A stretch of 36,234 nucleotides of DNA from a virus. Position numbers and translations under genes: made by a program. The notes under the pieces were generated by a model, which was not told where the DNA came from, did not search any database, and was given only the letters and a program-made list of their open reading frames with translations. Position 1 is the stretch's first letter, and each line of letters starts with the position of its first letter. The DNA is taken from IMG/VR virus record IMGVR_UViG_3300044591_002907, positions 1-36,234 of that record. One strand, given 5' to 3'. Of this stretch, positions 1 through 7,758 are shown piece after piece.

Positions 1-127
1 CGTCTGAGTACTTCGGCCGACGGCCCTTCCTGGAAAAGCCTTCCCCGGTCGCTTCGCGGTATTCCCGAACGGCCAAGAATTCCTCGGCGTTCGGTCCCAG
101 TAGGCGGCGGTAGCGAATCTGCTCGGC
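1..127. repeat. Terminal direct repeat, left copy (circular-assembly overlap)
   Basis: These 127 bases are identical to 36108-36234. An exact 127-base end overlap is what a de Bruijn assembler leaves when it closes a circle at k=127, so I read it as an assembly overlap and not as packaged terminal redundancy (inference). Trimming one copy gives a circular unit of about 36107 bp. The repeat lies inside the connector gene that crosses the junction. Confidence 0.95.
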
Positions 128-343
128 AATTGCTCGAGCGAGAAGGGTCCTCGCCTTGTTTGTCAGAGAAGCCGGATCGAGCTTCAGCCCGGTTTCCTCT
201 TGAAAGGACGAGACTGCTACGAGGGCGTTATCGGTATCGAGCTCGGCGAGTCGAATCTCTTCCTCGGTGCAGGTCCCGGCCGCGTTTCCGAGGTGAGAAT
301 CGACGCTCTCCGGCGTAGCGTAGGTAGGCGAGTACTCCTCCAT
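1..343 (-). CDS. Head-tail connector protein, N-terminal part (gene crosses the window ends)
   Basis: Reading leftward from an ATG at 341-343, this frame stays open to the left edge and continues without a break into 35998-36234 once the circle is closed, giving a protein of 150 residues. It begins MEEYSPTYATPESVDSHLG and is largely helical and charged. Size and position, directly after major capsid and before head closure, portal-side and tail-terminator genes, fit the small gp6-like head-tail connector (adaptor) family that docks on the portal ring. That family name is inferred from context and size more than from motifs. The ATG is the only usable start in the frame; the GGGGAG before it is unusually close. 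A terminator separates it from the capsid gene, so it may need its own promoter or read-through. Bases 1-127 duplicate the right end. Confidence 0.75.
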   Translation of the reverse strand, partial: MEEYSPTYATPESVDSHLGNAAGTCTEEEIRLAELDTDNALVAVSSFQEETGLKLDPASLTNKARTLLARAIAEQIRYRRLLGPNAEEFLAVREYREATGEGFSRKGRRPKYSD

Positions 344-504
344 CTCCCCGAAAGTAGGAGGCCCTCTAAGAGCCGCGCCGATAGTAAGTCGAGAGAATCA
401 CCGTTACCTGCCCTCGGGATAGCTCTCAGGGCTTCTCCGGCCCCGGAATGGCAAAGAAAAAGGCCCCCGAAGGGGCCTCTTTCAGTTGCTGCGCTTCGCT
501 TTGA
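344..504. other. Capsid-to-connector intergenic spacer
   Basis: No convincing gene is seen here. The spacer contains the capsid-gene terminator (455-485). The remaining stretch up to the connector start at 343 must supply any promoter for the connector gene. I could not identify clear -35/-10 boxes. Confidence 0.5.
455..485 (-). terminator. Intrinsic terminator after the major capsid gene (UUCG tetraloop)
   Basis: On the minus strand there is a perfect 7-bp GC stem, AGGCCCC and GGGGCCT, closed by a TTCG tetraloop and followed directly by TTTTCTTTG. It lies 20-40 bases past the capsid stop. UUCG-capped GC stems with a U tract are typical strong rho-independent terminators. It would cap capsid mRNA and reduce read-through into the connector gene. 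Confidence 0.85.
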
Positions 505-1443
505 TCACGAGCCCGAGGGGATCACGATCCGGCGGAAGGCGCGCGGGTCGGTCGAATAGACGTTCCCGTAGCTGCGGAACTTGACGAAGACCTGATCGGT
601 CTCGAATCCGCTGACGCCGTTCATCGCCGCTACGCGGCTAGTCTCCGATTCGAGGTCAGCATGGACCAGGACCCGGAGGGTCTCGAAGGCGCCAACGATC
701 ATCGTCGTCGAGCCTGCCTCCTGGTCGCCGAGGCGAGCCAGGTTATGCGAGACCGCGGAGCTGAGCCCGTAAAGGGGATCGGCGCTCGCGGCGTAGAGGG
801 GCGCGTTCGTGGTGGTGACTCCGCCTGCCTCGGTCGAGGTTACCCGCGCGTCCCTGAGGGCCTGCGGGGCATCGGCCGGGAGGAGAATCCCGTTCGCGGC
901 GAGTCCGGTCTCTTCATAGACCTGGCCCATCGCTTCGGAGACGGCCTTGCGGATTCCGTCGCCGCTGTCCTCGAGCTCGACCTCGTCGGTTACCGACGAA
1001 GCGAAATCGAACTCGAAAGCAGAGGAGATCGGCGAGCCGTTCTCCAGGCCGAGGATGTTCGAGTCCCAGGCCTTACCAAAGGCCCGATCGACCTTGGCCT
1101 GGATCTCCTGCTCGACGCCCGAAACGCTCTTTACCGAGCGAAGGAATTCGTCCGTCCAGGCCAGGCCGAGGCCGAGCTTGACGAGCGATACCGATTCGGA
1201 GTCGAAATCGACCCCCTGGAGGGCATACTCGCCCTGCTCAGGTACTGCGCTTGCCTCCACTTCCCCGGTGATCTTCGGGAAGGAGTAGGACTGAAGGCCG
1301 GCCCTTACGAGCCCGCCAGTACTGCGTGCGAGGTTGATTGCGCCTACCTCGTGAAGAACGGACGGGGCCACGAGCTCCAGATCGGATACTCGGACCACGG
1401 CTCCGCCGTCTTCAGGCGTTGAGATGTTCTGTGGAATAGCCAT
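505..1443 (-). CDS. Major capsid protein (HK97 fold)
   Basis: This 312-residue protein forms the icosahedral shell. It has the layout of the phage_capsid (HK97-like) family: a short N-arm, then a long E-loop/spine region with acidic segments (about residues 90-170), and a C-terminal A-domain ending in a stretch of the type 'V.V..RSYGNVY..DPRAFRRIVIP', seen in many actinophage capsids. There is no extra N-terminal delta domain; instead a separate scaffold gene lies directly upstream. The start is the ATG at 1441-1443, preceded only by a weak TTAGGG. The gene is bracketed by two hairpin terminators (1482-1517 upstream, 455-485 downstream), which is notable for a gene that must be very highly expressed. 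The identification rests on sequence character plus scaffold-capsid synteny. Confidence 0.9.
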   Translation of the reverse strand: MAIPQNISTPEDGGAVVRVSDLELVAPSVLHEVGAINLARSTGGLVRAGLQSYSFPKITGEVEASAVPEQGEYALQGVDFDSESVSLVKLGLGLAWTDEFLRSVKSVSGVEQEIQAKVDRAFGKAWDSNILGLENGSPISSAFEFDFASSVTDEVELEDSGDGIRKAVSEAMGQVYEETGLAANGILLPADAPQALRDARVTSTEAGGVTTTNAPLYAASADPLYGLSSAVSHNLARLGDQEAGSTTMIVGAFETLRVLVHADLESETSRVAAMNGVSGFETDQVFVKFRSYGNVYSTDPRAFRRIVIPSGS

Positions 1444-1481
1444 AGCCCTAAGTTGCTCGGCTATTTCCGGCCTGCCGAAGA

Positions 1482-1517
1482 AAGAAGGGCCCCTCTTGGT
1501 CTAGAGGGGCCCTTCTT
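1482..1517 (-). terminator. Perfect 14-bp hairpin between scaffold and capsid genes
   Basis: AAGAAGGGCCCCTC (1482-1495) and GAGGGGCCCTTCTT (1504-1517) are exact reverse complements with an 8-base loop. On the minus strand the stem ends in TTCTTTCTTCGG, a modest U-rich tail, so it can act as a partial terminator. It could equally be an RNase-processing or mRNA-stabilising hairpin at the 5' end of capsid mRNA. It sits 39 bases before the capsid start. Confidence 0.8.
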
Positions 1518-1543
1518 GGGTTATGGCCTTTCCAGTTCTTGAG

Positions 1544-2134
1544 CTAGCGCCCGAGAATCTTCATCGCGTCTCCGAGGACGCTGGCGACCGCGGTCGAGCC
1601 ATCGGCCGGCGTCTCGGTGTTCTGGCCGTCTCCGACGCTGGTCGTCTGGGCCGGGCCCTTGGGGGCTTCGGCCTTGAGGTATTCCCGCTCGGAGAGAACC
1701 TTGGCTACGGCCTCGGAGATCTCTTCGGCGTCAAGGTCTCCGGAGAGATCGACGTAGCGCAGAGCGTCCGAGGGGTCTCGGTAGCCAGCGGTAGAGGCGG
1801 CCGCGAGGGCGACCTGCTTCCTCTGCTCCTGGACGAGCTGGTTCTGGAGAGCTTCGGCCTGGGCCTTGGCCTCCTGAGCCTCGAGGCGGGCCCGCTCGAC
1901 CTCGTCGAGTTCGGCGCGCTTCCGCTCTTCCTCGGCTGCCTGGATCTCGGCCAGCCTGTTCTCCAGGTCGGAGATCTTGGCCGAGGCCTTCTCTCTCTCC
2001 TTCTGGAGGGCTGATACCGGGACGGTATGGGTCGAGGGGTCGGTCTCCTTGGCTACTGCCTCGGGAGCCGGGGTAGCTTCGGGCGCAGCGTCGCTAGCCG
2101 GAGCTTCGGTATTGGTGTTCGTTTCTTCAGACAT
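1544..2134 (-). CDS. Capsid scaffolding protein
   Basis: This 196-residue protein has the hallmarks of a siphovirus scaffold, the internal template removed after procapsid assembly. The N-terminus is low-complexity and rich in Glu, Ala, Thr and Pro (residues 1-38). A strong heptad coiled coil rich in Glu, Lys, Gln and Ala follows (about 42-110). The C-terminus is a short helical tail ending VASVLGDAMKILGR, the kind of segment that usually contacts the capsid protein. It lies immediately before the major capsid gene in the leftward late operon. There is no protease signature, so it is probably removed intact or by an unlinked protease. The ATG at 2132-2134 is the natural start. Confidence 0.88.
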   Translation of the reverse strand: MSEETNTNTEAPASDAAPEATPAPEAVAKETDPSTHTVPVSALQKEREKASAKISDLENRLAEIQAAEEERKRAELDEVERARLEAQEAKAQAEALQNQLVQEQRKQVALAAASTAGYRDPSDALRYVDLSGDLDAEEISEAVAKVLSEREYLKAEAPKGPAQTTSVGDGQNTETPADGSTAVASVLGDAMKILGR

Positions 2135-2328
2135 GGTGGTCCTATTTCTTTAGCCTCTTGTTTCGCCTTGATTAACGGGGGGCGATTCCCGCCGGAGGGC
2201 TAATTCCCGGAACCCGCGATAACGCTCGCGGGGAGCTGCCTTTACGGTGCTCTTTCGGCGAGGGGGTGCGCCGATCTTTCGGTCTATCCTTTCCCGGCTT
2301 AGGGAAAAGCGAAAGGAAGGAGGGGGAT

Positions 2329-2838
2329 ATGGGCGGCCAGCTTATGGATCAATGGACGACGAATTGGTTCCCAGTTTTTGAGCCTGAGAAGTTCCACGAA
2401 GCGGGGGCCTGCTGGGCTCTGGGCGGCGATGCCGAATGGCAGGAAGGCCTGTTTCGGATTTTCTCCCCTCCTGAGCTCGACGGCTTCCGGCCTTTTTATG
2501 AATGGTGGAACGAGCCCGATCCTCTGGAGATCTACTGGGAAGAGAAGGTTCCGGCCGGAGGAGGAAAGCTGACCGAAGCTTTTGTAGATGAAGATTTCCG
2601 GCCGACGGCTTTCGAGTTCTTGGAGTGCTTTGTCCCGGCCGGCACCCCGATGCTCTTAATCCAGGAAAGCTGGCTTCCCCTTAGAGATGGAGGAAGAGCC
2701 GATTACTCCTGCCAGGGGGCCCTCTGGCTGGTCGGAGATAGCGAAGACGAAATCGTCGATTCGGGAGGCTCTCCGGTCGAAGTGATCGAGGAAGCCCAGA
2801 AGCGCTGGCCCGATAAAGAGATTCGTCCGCCCCGCTAG
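2329..2838 (+). CDS. Moron-like acidic, Trp-rich protein of unknown function
   Basis: This 169-residue protein is encoded against the late operon, in the gap between the scaffold gene and the small gene that follows portal. The start at ATG 2329 is chosen because GGAAGGAGGGGG lies just upstream, the strongest ribosome-binding site seen in the window; an earlier in-frame ATG at 2266 lacks one. The protein is acidic and has roughly eleven tryptophans, with aromatic clusters such as 'FYEWWNEPDP' and 'EIYWEEK'. It has no signal peptide or membrane segment, so it is probably cytoplasmic. I recognise no family. A terminator follows directly. A self-contained single gene reversed inside a structural operon is the classic moron arrangement, suggesting expression during lysogeny or early infection (inference). 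Confidence 0.75.
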   Translation: MGGQLMDQWTTNWFPVFEPEKFHEAGACWALGGDAEWQEGLFRIFSPPELDGFRPFYEWWNEPDPLEIYWEEKVPAGGGKLTEAFVDEDFRPTAFEFLECFVPAGTPMLLIQESWLPLRDGGRADYSCQGALWLVGDSEDEIVDSGGSPVEVIEEAQKRWPDKEIRPPR

Positions 2839-2841
2839 AAC

Positions 2842-2874
2842 GAAGAAGCCCGGCTCTTTGGCCGGGCTCTTCGG
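2842..2874 (+). terminator. Intrinsic terminator of the 2329-2838 cassette (possibly bidirectional)
   Basis: GCCCGGC (2848-2854) pairs with GCCGGGC (2861-2867) around a 6-base loop, extended outward by GAAG/CTTC-type pairing, and followed by TCTTCGG. It begins four bases after the stop of the rightward gene. The minus strand gives a similar hairpin, so it may also stop leftward transcription coming from the portal region. Confidence 0.75.
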
Positions 2875-2909
2875 TGAAACCCCTACTTATTGGGGAGGGG
2901 AAGTCTTGT

Positions 2910-3149
2910 CTAGCGGTCTATTAGGAGATCGTTATCTCTGAGCCATTGGATCGCTTCATCTCTAACGGCCGGGGCGCTGGCCTCAATAAAGACCGTCTCT
3001 ATTTGCCGGAGAGCCTGCTTGAGCTGGTAGGGCTCAACCGGGCCGCGCCGAGTTATCTCGCGGAGCGTGTCTCCTACTGCCTGATTAGCCGGAACGCTGG
3101 CCATTCCGAAATCGTCGGAAAGAAAGGTCTTTACTTCGGCGGTCTTCAT
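2910..3149 (-). CDS. Small conserved-looking late-operon protein (79 aa)
   Basis: This is a 79-residue soluble, helix-rich protein between portal (ends 3203) and the reversed cassette at 2329-2838. The start is the ATG at 3147-3149, with AGG about eight bases upstream. It shows no cysteine motif, membrane segment or known signature. The C-terminal half (residues 42-79) reads as two amphipathic helices. Its position in the portal-scaffold interval suggests a head-assembly accessory, but no specific role can be assigned. Confidence 0.65.
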   Translation of the reverse strand: MKTAEVKTFLSDDFGMASVPANQAVGDTLREITRRGPVEPYQLKQALRQIETVFIEASAPAVRDEAIQWLRDNDLLIDR

Positions 3150-3202
3150 GAAATGAACCTAGAACGGGCCAGATCCGCGCACGCTGTTTTCAGCTTGGAG
3201 AT

Positions 3203-4702
3203 CTAGAAGCCGAGATCGGCCAAGATCGAAGCGGTATCGGGGGCCTCGGCGCTGGCCTGGCTGGCGGCCTCGCGAACGACTTCGCCCTGCTCTTCCTTGA
3301 TTCGGTCGATTTCGGCCTGGATGGCGTCCTCTTCCGAATCGCCCATTACCCGGCGTACCGCTTCGTCGATCGAGATCGCTCCGGCCGAGCGCAGATCCCT
3401 AACCGAAGTCGCGATCTCTCGAAGGTCTTCGGGCATGCCATCGGCCAGAGAGACGGTAATCGGGGCCTCTAGGTCGCTCCAAGAGGCGGCCGGCTTGCCC
3501 TGGTAGCTGAGCGAGTCAAGGCGGCGGGCGGCGTCTAGGAGGTGGCGAAGTGAGTCCTCCCAGAGCATGGCCTTACCAGCGTGTTCGACGAGGGTGTGAT
3601 GCATCATTAGGCGCCGAGCGGTTCCCGATTCAGCTCCTCCGGAAACGTTCCGGCCGAGGCTCTGCGGAGCAAAGCCGGCCGCCTGGAGGGTTAGATCGAT
3701 CAAAAAGTCCTGGTACTTGGCAAAGGTCTCGGCCCTTACCTGGGGCTGAATGACCTCGAGCAGCGGCTTGTCATCATCGCCGCCCTCCTCGAGAGTTACC
3801 GGGACGACGCGAGTTCCCTCGGCCAGATTGCCGCCCTCGGTTAGGAGGTCCTGTCGAGCGAAGATGGTCGCGGCCGAAGCCCTGGCGTCGTCCTGGGCCA
3901 TGGTTAGAGCCTCGTTAGTGGCCAGGAGAAGATCCTCTATTCCGGAGAGATCGGAAATCCCTAGAGGGGAATTGGCTCCGAGGTGATTCGGGATATAGAC
4001 CGTATCGAGGCCCTCGAGGCCGGTTGAAAGCTCGGGGGCCAGGCCGGCCGTCTGGGGAATAGAGTCGAGGCTTACCTGCTTTCCGAGTTCGGTCCTGGTT
4101 CCTCGGTAAAGCTCGCTAACGATCCGGCCGGGCTCGTGCCTTTCGAGAAGGCGCCATACCTCGCTCGAGATAGCGCTTCCCTCCTCGGAGAATTCGGAGA
4201 CGAAAGTTACCTGGACCAGCTCGTCATCGTTAGCGAAGACCGGAACGGCTCGGCGCTCGGAGATAAAGCGAATTAGCGCTCCCTTCTGTCCTCGAGGGGT
4301 GCGCGTATCTACATAGGCCAAGCCGTAGATACCGCCGACGCAGGAAGCCCCTTCCGCTGCTCGCTTTAGCTTCGAGTAAAGCCGGTTAAGCTCGACAAGC
4401 TCCTGGAGGCGGGCCTGGTCTTCCTCGCTTTCAACGGTGATTCGGGGAGACTCTCCGAAGAGGAGGTTCGCTGAGGTTCGGCAGATTCTCTGAGCGATCG
4501 GGATCGTTAGATACTGGGGAGTCGATCCGCCGATTCCCTCGGCCCGCTCTCTCCAGTAAGCCTTATCGTCGGAAGCTAGGCGCTCGTAATGCTCGGCGAA
4601 TTCCCAGCGAGCTACGACGCCCGGCGGGGCCCAGCTGTGCCAGGTGTTTCTCCCTAGGAGCTGGTTATTTACCCAGCCGATACTCCGTTCGACGATCGCC
4701 AT
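3203..4702 (-). CDS. Portal protein
   Basis: This 499-residue protein has the length and features of SPP1-type/HK97-group portals, the dodecameric DNA channel at one capsid vertex. The N-terminal third carries 'YLTIPIAQRICRTSANLLFGE' (about residues 63-83), which matches the conserved 'N.....I....A.LLFGE' feature of this family. A glycine/alanine-rich 'LGRNVSGGAESGTARRLM' stretch (about 355-372) resembles the conserved portal crown region where many members read 'G...SG.A.R'. The C-terminal 60 residues are acidic and coiled coil. Gene order terminase, portal, scaffold, capsid supports the call. The start is the ATG at 4700-4702. Downstream is a small protein and then a reversed cassette. Confidence 0.92.
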   Translation of the reverse strand: MAIVERSIGWVNNQLLGRNTWHSWAPPGVVARWEFAEHYERLASDDKAYWRERAEGIGGSTPQYLTIPIAQRICRTSANLLFGESPRITVESEEDQARLQELVELNRLYSKLKRAAEGASCVGGIYGLAYVDTRTPRGQKGALIRFISERRAVPVFANDDELVQVTFVSEFSEEGSAISSEVWRLLERHEPGRIVSELYRGTRTELGKQVSLDSIPQTAGLAPELSTGLEGLDTVYIPNHLGANSPLGISDLSGIEDLLLATNEALTMAQDDARASAATIFARQDLLTEGGNLAEGTRVVPVTLEEGGDDDKPLLEVIQPQVRAETFAKYQDFLIDLTLQAAGFAPQSLGRNVSGGAESGTARRLMMHHTLVEHAGKAMLWEDSLRHLLDAARRLDSLSYQGKPAASWSDLEAPITVSLADGMPEDLREIATSVRDLRSAGAISIDEAVRRVMGDSEEDAIQAEIDRIKEEQGEVVREAASQASAEAPDTASILADLGF

Positions 4703-4883
4703 TAGCTCGAAACTATGGCCGCCCCCTCTGGCCGCGCCGAGCGTAAGCCTGGTTACCGGCCGGGCCCTAATGGCGCGAAGGCGACAAGCCTTGCGAAAGC
4801 TTTCCGGTATGGCCTTTCGGCCGACCTACTTTTCGGGCATCAATCAATCGAAGGGCCAAAGGGCCCGGAAAGAAGGTCGTTTT
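4703..4883. other. Divergent spacer between portal and the 4884 cassette
   Basis: The spacer carries the portal translation start reading left and the 4884 gene reading right, so it should hold at least one promoter. I see several short GC palindromes (for example GGCCTTTCGGCC near 4813-4824) but no clear -35/-10 pair. It does not contain the 20-bp element found at 22468 and 25407. Confidence 0.4.
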
Positions 4884-5351
4884 ATGTTTGCAGAGTCGAA
4901 GAGCGCAGTTCTTAAGGATCTCGGCGATTTCGGAATAGACCAGGCCCAGGGCCTTTTCTTGTCTCCGGACATCTTCGTGGATCCGGCCAGCAAAGAGTCG
5001 GTCGTAGAGCTGGTCACGAATGCTCTTAAGGCCTGGTTCCTGCATTCCGGAGAGCTGGTCGAAACGGGAGCCGTTCCTCTAGATCAGTCGTCGCTGCTTC
5101 GAGTCTCTCTGGATGACGGAAAGGGCGAAGCTTTCACGATCCTCCTTCCCGCTCGCTACGAAGGCTTCGTAGGCAAAACGCCGGAAGACATCGACAATCT
5201 GATCGCCGAGCTCATGGAGCCGACCGAAGAGGTAATCGAAAAGTACTACCAGGAGAGAAGCACCGAAGGGATGGGCTTCTTCTACCGGGACGGCCTTACC
5301 GATGAGGAGGTGGCCGAGCTGTTCGAAGAGATCGACGAAATCGATTTCTAG
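4884..5351 (+). CDS. Moron-like strongly acidic protein of unknown function
   Basis: This 155-residue protein is transcribed rightward between terminase and portal. The start is the ATG at 4884, with AAAGAAGG eight bases upstream; the frame is open further upstream but without a good ribosome-binding site. By eye it has about 35 Asp/Glu against about 11 Lys/Arg, with a very acidic C-terminus (residues 136-155, ending EEIDEIDF). It has no cysteine pair, signal peptide or membrane helix. It could be a DNA mimic or a protein-binding inhibitor (inference only). A strong terminator follows at 5380-5406, making it a free-standing transcription unit inserted at an operon joint. No family is recognised. 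Confidence 0.75.
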   Translation: MFAESKSAVLKDLGDFGIDQAQGLFLSPDIFVDPASKESVVELVTNALKAWFLHSGELVETGAVPLDQSSLLRVSLDDGKGEAFTILLPARYEGFVGKTPEDIDNLIAELMEPTEEVIEKYYQERSTEGMGFFYRDGLTDEEVAELFEEIDEIDF

Positions 5352-5379
5352 AAGCCCAAGAAAGAGGAGGCGAGAATCT

Positions 5380-5406
5380 GCCCGGCTTGGCTCCGGGCTT
5401 TTTCTT
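5380..5406 (+). terminator. Intrinsic terminator of the 4884-5351 cassette
   Basis: GCCCGG (5380-5385) pairs with CCGGGC (5393-5398) around a 7-base loop, followed by TTTTTCTT. It starts 28 bases past the stop codon. It has the canonical rho-independent form on the plus strand, protecting the convergent terminase gene from opposing transcripts. Confidence 0.88.
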
Positions 5407-5455
5407 GGCCTAAAGAGCCTCTAGCGGAAAGCGTGCGGGCCCGAAAGGCTTTCGC

Positions 5456-7102
5456 TTACTCGGCTTCGCGGTGAGCCTTCTCCCATTGGCGGCGAACCAG
5501 ATTTACCACTGCGATTAGCGAGTCGAGCGTATGCTGGTCCTCGCCCTTCTCCAGGCCGCCGTCCTTGCCTACTTTCGCCTCTTTCATCTGATCGATTAGA
5601 AGGGAAGCGTCTTCGGGGCATATCCCTAGAACGCCGTAGCGCTCCGAGGGCGGGAGGTCGGCCTGCTCGGCCGTTCGGCGAACGAGGGTTCTCAAGAATT
5701 CGACGTTCTTCCTCTTGTTCTTGGAGAAAGAGACCGAGTAGGACTGCCTTACGGCCTTTCGGTAGATCCGCTTAAAGCTCTCATGCGCCTGGGCTCCCGA
5801 GCCTCCCGGGTCGTAGAGGACCCGATCTACGGCGGGCCCGAGCTTTCCGGCCTCGGCCATCATTCGATCGGAAGCGCTCTCGGCGTCTAGGTTCGTTAGC
5901 TGATCGGCCCGGGCGATGTAAATCTGGAAGCGGGCGAGATCCCAGCGAAGACACCAGCCGGTCCCGCTAAAGCCCCAATCGATCCCGAGATCCTGGGTCT
6001 CGCCTTTCGGCTCGAGCTTCCCGGCCTTCCTCTCTTTGCTCCATTCCCGGCCGAGAGCTGAGACCGCGAGCATTCCGTCGGGGGAGAAAGCGGCTCCGGA
6101 GAGGTCTCCCTGCATCGCTTCCTCTGGGGTCTCTGGGTACTCGGTCTGGGCGGTGGCTAGCCCGTAGATAGCTACCTGCTTCTCGAACCAGGCCTGGTCT
6201 CTTCCCGGCCGAGCGCTTCTAGGAATAAAGAGGGGGAAGAAGCCGTTCTTTCCTTCCTGGGCCTGATCCCAGATCCGGGCGAAGTGAGCCCCTTTACCGT
6301 GGCGGCCTCCGGAGCTGGATCCAATGATTAGTCGGCCGCCGCCCTCGATTGTCGGCATCGCTGCCTGCGCGACTTTCTCCGGATCGGCCGAGCCCTCGTA
6401 GCGCGCGTACTCGTCTAGAAAGAGCGTCGAGACGGTTTCCGAGCGAGCGGCCTCGTTAGGCGGTAGAGCGACAATCGAAGAGCCGCGGCTGGCGATCTGG
6501 AATTCCTTCGCCGAGTCGAGTCCCGCTCTTCCGCGAGCGTCCTTGGATTCGGCCCCGATGGGGATCGCGATCCAGGGGGCCTGCTCCTGGAGGTAAGCGA
6601 AGATCGCCTTAATGTCCCTAAGGAGCTTCGAGGCGTTGTCCATCCGGTTAGAGATAGCGACGAGCCGGGTATTCCGGCCCTCGGTGGAGTAGGCGGCCAG
6701 CCACGCAAAATAATGCAACACCAAAAGCGTGAATCCATATCGACGTGTCTTGAGGACTACGAGCTTCTCGTACTCATTAAGGGCCGGGCCCAGGAGGTCT
6801 CTCTGGGCTGGCCAAAGCTCAAGAGGGAGGCGCTGCCCGCCGCCGGCCGGAACGTGGCTTGCGTAATTCCGAAGGAAGTAGTCCCAGCCGGAAATCGGAT
6901 TTTCGACCAGAGATTTCTCCTCCTCGACAAAAGCCAGATAAGCGCTACGGTCGTTCCTGAGGAGCTCGAGCTCGGCCGGGCCCATCCGAAGGATCCGCTT
7001 AGGGGGTAGAGATCCGGCCGCGATGTCTGCTTCTACCGCTGAAGCCTGATCGGGCTTATCGGCTCGAACGGGAAAAAACTCCCCCGTACTTTGGAAGCTC
7101 AT
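5456..7102 (-). CDS. terL: Terminase large subunit (ATPase and nuclease)
   Basis: This 548-residue packaging motor pumps genome DNA through the portal and cuts concatemers. The ATPase domain has a phage-type Walker A, LKTRRYGFT (residues 117-125), and a Walker B, LFLDEYA (227-233, D230/E231). The C-terminal RNase H-like nuclease shows GIDWGF (D375), VLYDPGGSG (D431) and HTLDSL (D527), the three expected acidic positions. The start ATG at 7100-7102 overlaps the small-subunit stop as ATGA, and the GAGGAGGA ribosome-binding site lies inside the end of that gene, so the two subunits are translationally coupled. All catalytic residues are present. Confidence 0.95.
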   Translation of the reverse strand: MSFQSTGEFFPVRADKPDQASAVEADIAAGSLPPKRILRMGPAELELLRNDRSAYLAFVEEEKSLVENPISGWDYFLRNYASHVPAGGGQRLPLELWPAQRDLLGPALNEYEKLVVLKTRRYGFTLLVLHYFAWLAAYSTEGRNTRLVAISNRMDNASKLLRDIKAIFAYLQEQAPWIAIPIGAESKDARGRAGLDSAKEFQIASRGSSIVALPPNEAARSETVSTLFLDEYARYEGSADPEKVAQAAMPTIEGGGRLIIGSSSGGRHGKGAHFARIWDQAQEGKNGFFPLFIPRSARPGRDQAWFEKQVAIYGLATAQTEYPETPEEAMQGDLSGAAFSPDGMLAVSALGREWSKERKAGKLEPKGETQDLGIDWGFSGTGWCLRWDLARFQIYIARADQLTNLDAESASDRMMAEAGKLGPAVDRVLYDPGGSGAQAHESFKRIYRKAVRQSYSVSFSKNKRKNVEFLRTLVRRTAEQADLPPSERYGVLGICPEDASLLIDQMKEAKVGKDGGLEKGEDQHTLDSLIAVVNLVRRQWEKAHREAE

Positions 7103-7749
7103 TCCTCCTCCTCGGCCTCGACTACCTCGGCTTCGATGATCTCCTGGCCGGCCGAGGAAATAGGGGTAAGAGAGCCTTCTCCCGAAGTCGATTCCGGGGC
7201 CTGAGAGCCGCTCTGAAGGGCCCGCGCTTCAGCTAAGCGCCTCTGGCCCTCCTCTATCTGCTCGGGGGTCTGAGGCAGGAGCTCGTGCGTATGGCTATGA
7301 CTAACCCCGCCCTCGTGGGTGACGCGATCCTGTCGGCTCCAGCGGTCCTTATGCTTCCGCTCGAGATACCAAGCCGCCGCCTGCCATGAAGACTGCGCCG
7401 CCTTCTTGATATGGAGAACGGCCGCCGCCTCGGCCTCCGCTTCGGCCTTTTTTACTGCCTGCCAGAACTGAAAGAAAAGGATCTCGCTTTCGCTTGGCTG
7501 GTCCTCCTCCCGAGGCCGAAGCTCCTCCTCGATCTTCCTCTCGGCGTCGCTGAGTTCTTCCCAAGCCTCGATCGCTTCCTCCCAGGCCTCGCACTTCTCC
7601 GAAGCCTCGAGCCCGAGCTGCATCCAGCGGAAGAAAGTCCTCTCGCTGATCCCGGCCGCCTGGGCAGCCTGCGAAGAGTAATTCCCGGCCTGGATCAGGC
7701 TTACGATTTGATCCTGCCGCTGAGCGGTTAGCTTGGACGAGCGCCCCAT
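7099..7749 (-). CDS. terS: Terminase small subunit
   Basis: This 216-residue protein recognises the packaging site and loads the large subunit. Residues 1-45 form a helix-turn-helix: 'SSQAAQAAGISERTFFRWMQLG' type spacing with the turn at AGIS. An acidic coiled-coil middle (about 48-110) would drive oligomerisation. The region 'AAAWYLERKHKDRWSRQDRVTHEG' (about 125-148) is the conserved signature of many terminase small subunits. The C-terminus is a run of Glu/Val that contacts the large subunit. It overlaps terL by four bases. The start ATG sits within a GC-rich palindrome (GCGCC...GGCGC). Confidence 0.9.
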   Translation of the reverse strand: MGRSSKLTAQRQDQIVSLIQAGNYSSQAAQAAGISERTFFRWMQLGLEASEKCEAWEEAIEAWEELSDAERKIEEELRPREEDQPSESEILFFQFWQAVKKAEAEAEAAAVLHIKKAAQSSWQAAAWYLERKHKDRWSRQDRVTHEGGVSHSHTHELLPQTPEQIEEGQRRLAEARALQSGSQAPESTSGEGSLTPISSAGQEIIEAEVVEAEEEE

Positions 7750-7758
7750 GGTGGCGCC

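Noticed and set aside
661-1422. 253-residue plus-strand frame antisense to the capsid gene
   Set aside because: The opposite strand carries a clear HK97-type capsid gene; this frame is an open shadow caused by GC-rich codon bias and has no ribosome-binding site.
4767-5045. 92-residue minus-strand frame upstream of portal
   Set aside because: Antisense to the 4884 cassette, which has a ribosome-binding site and terminator; no supporting signal for the minus frame.
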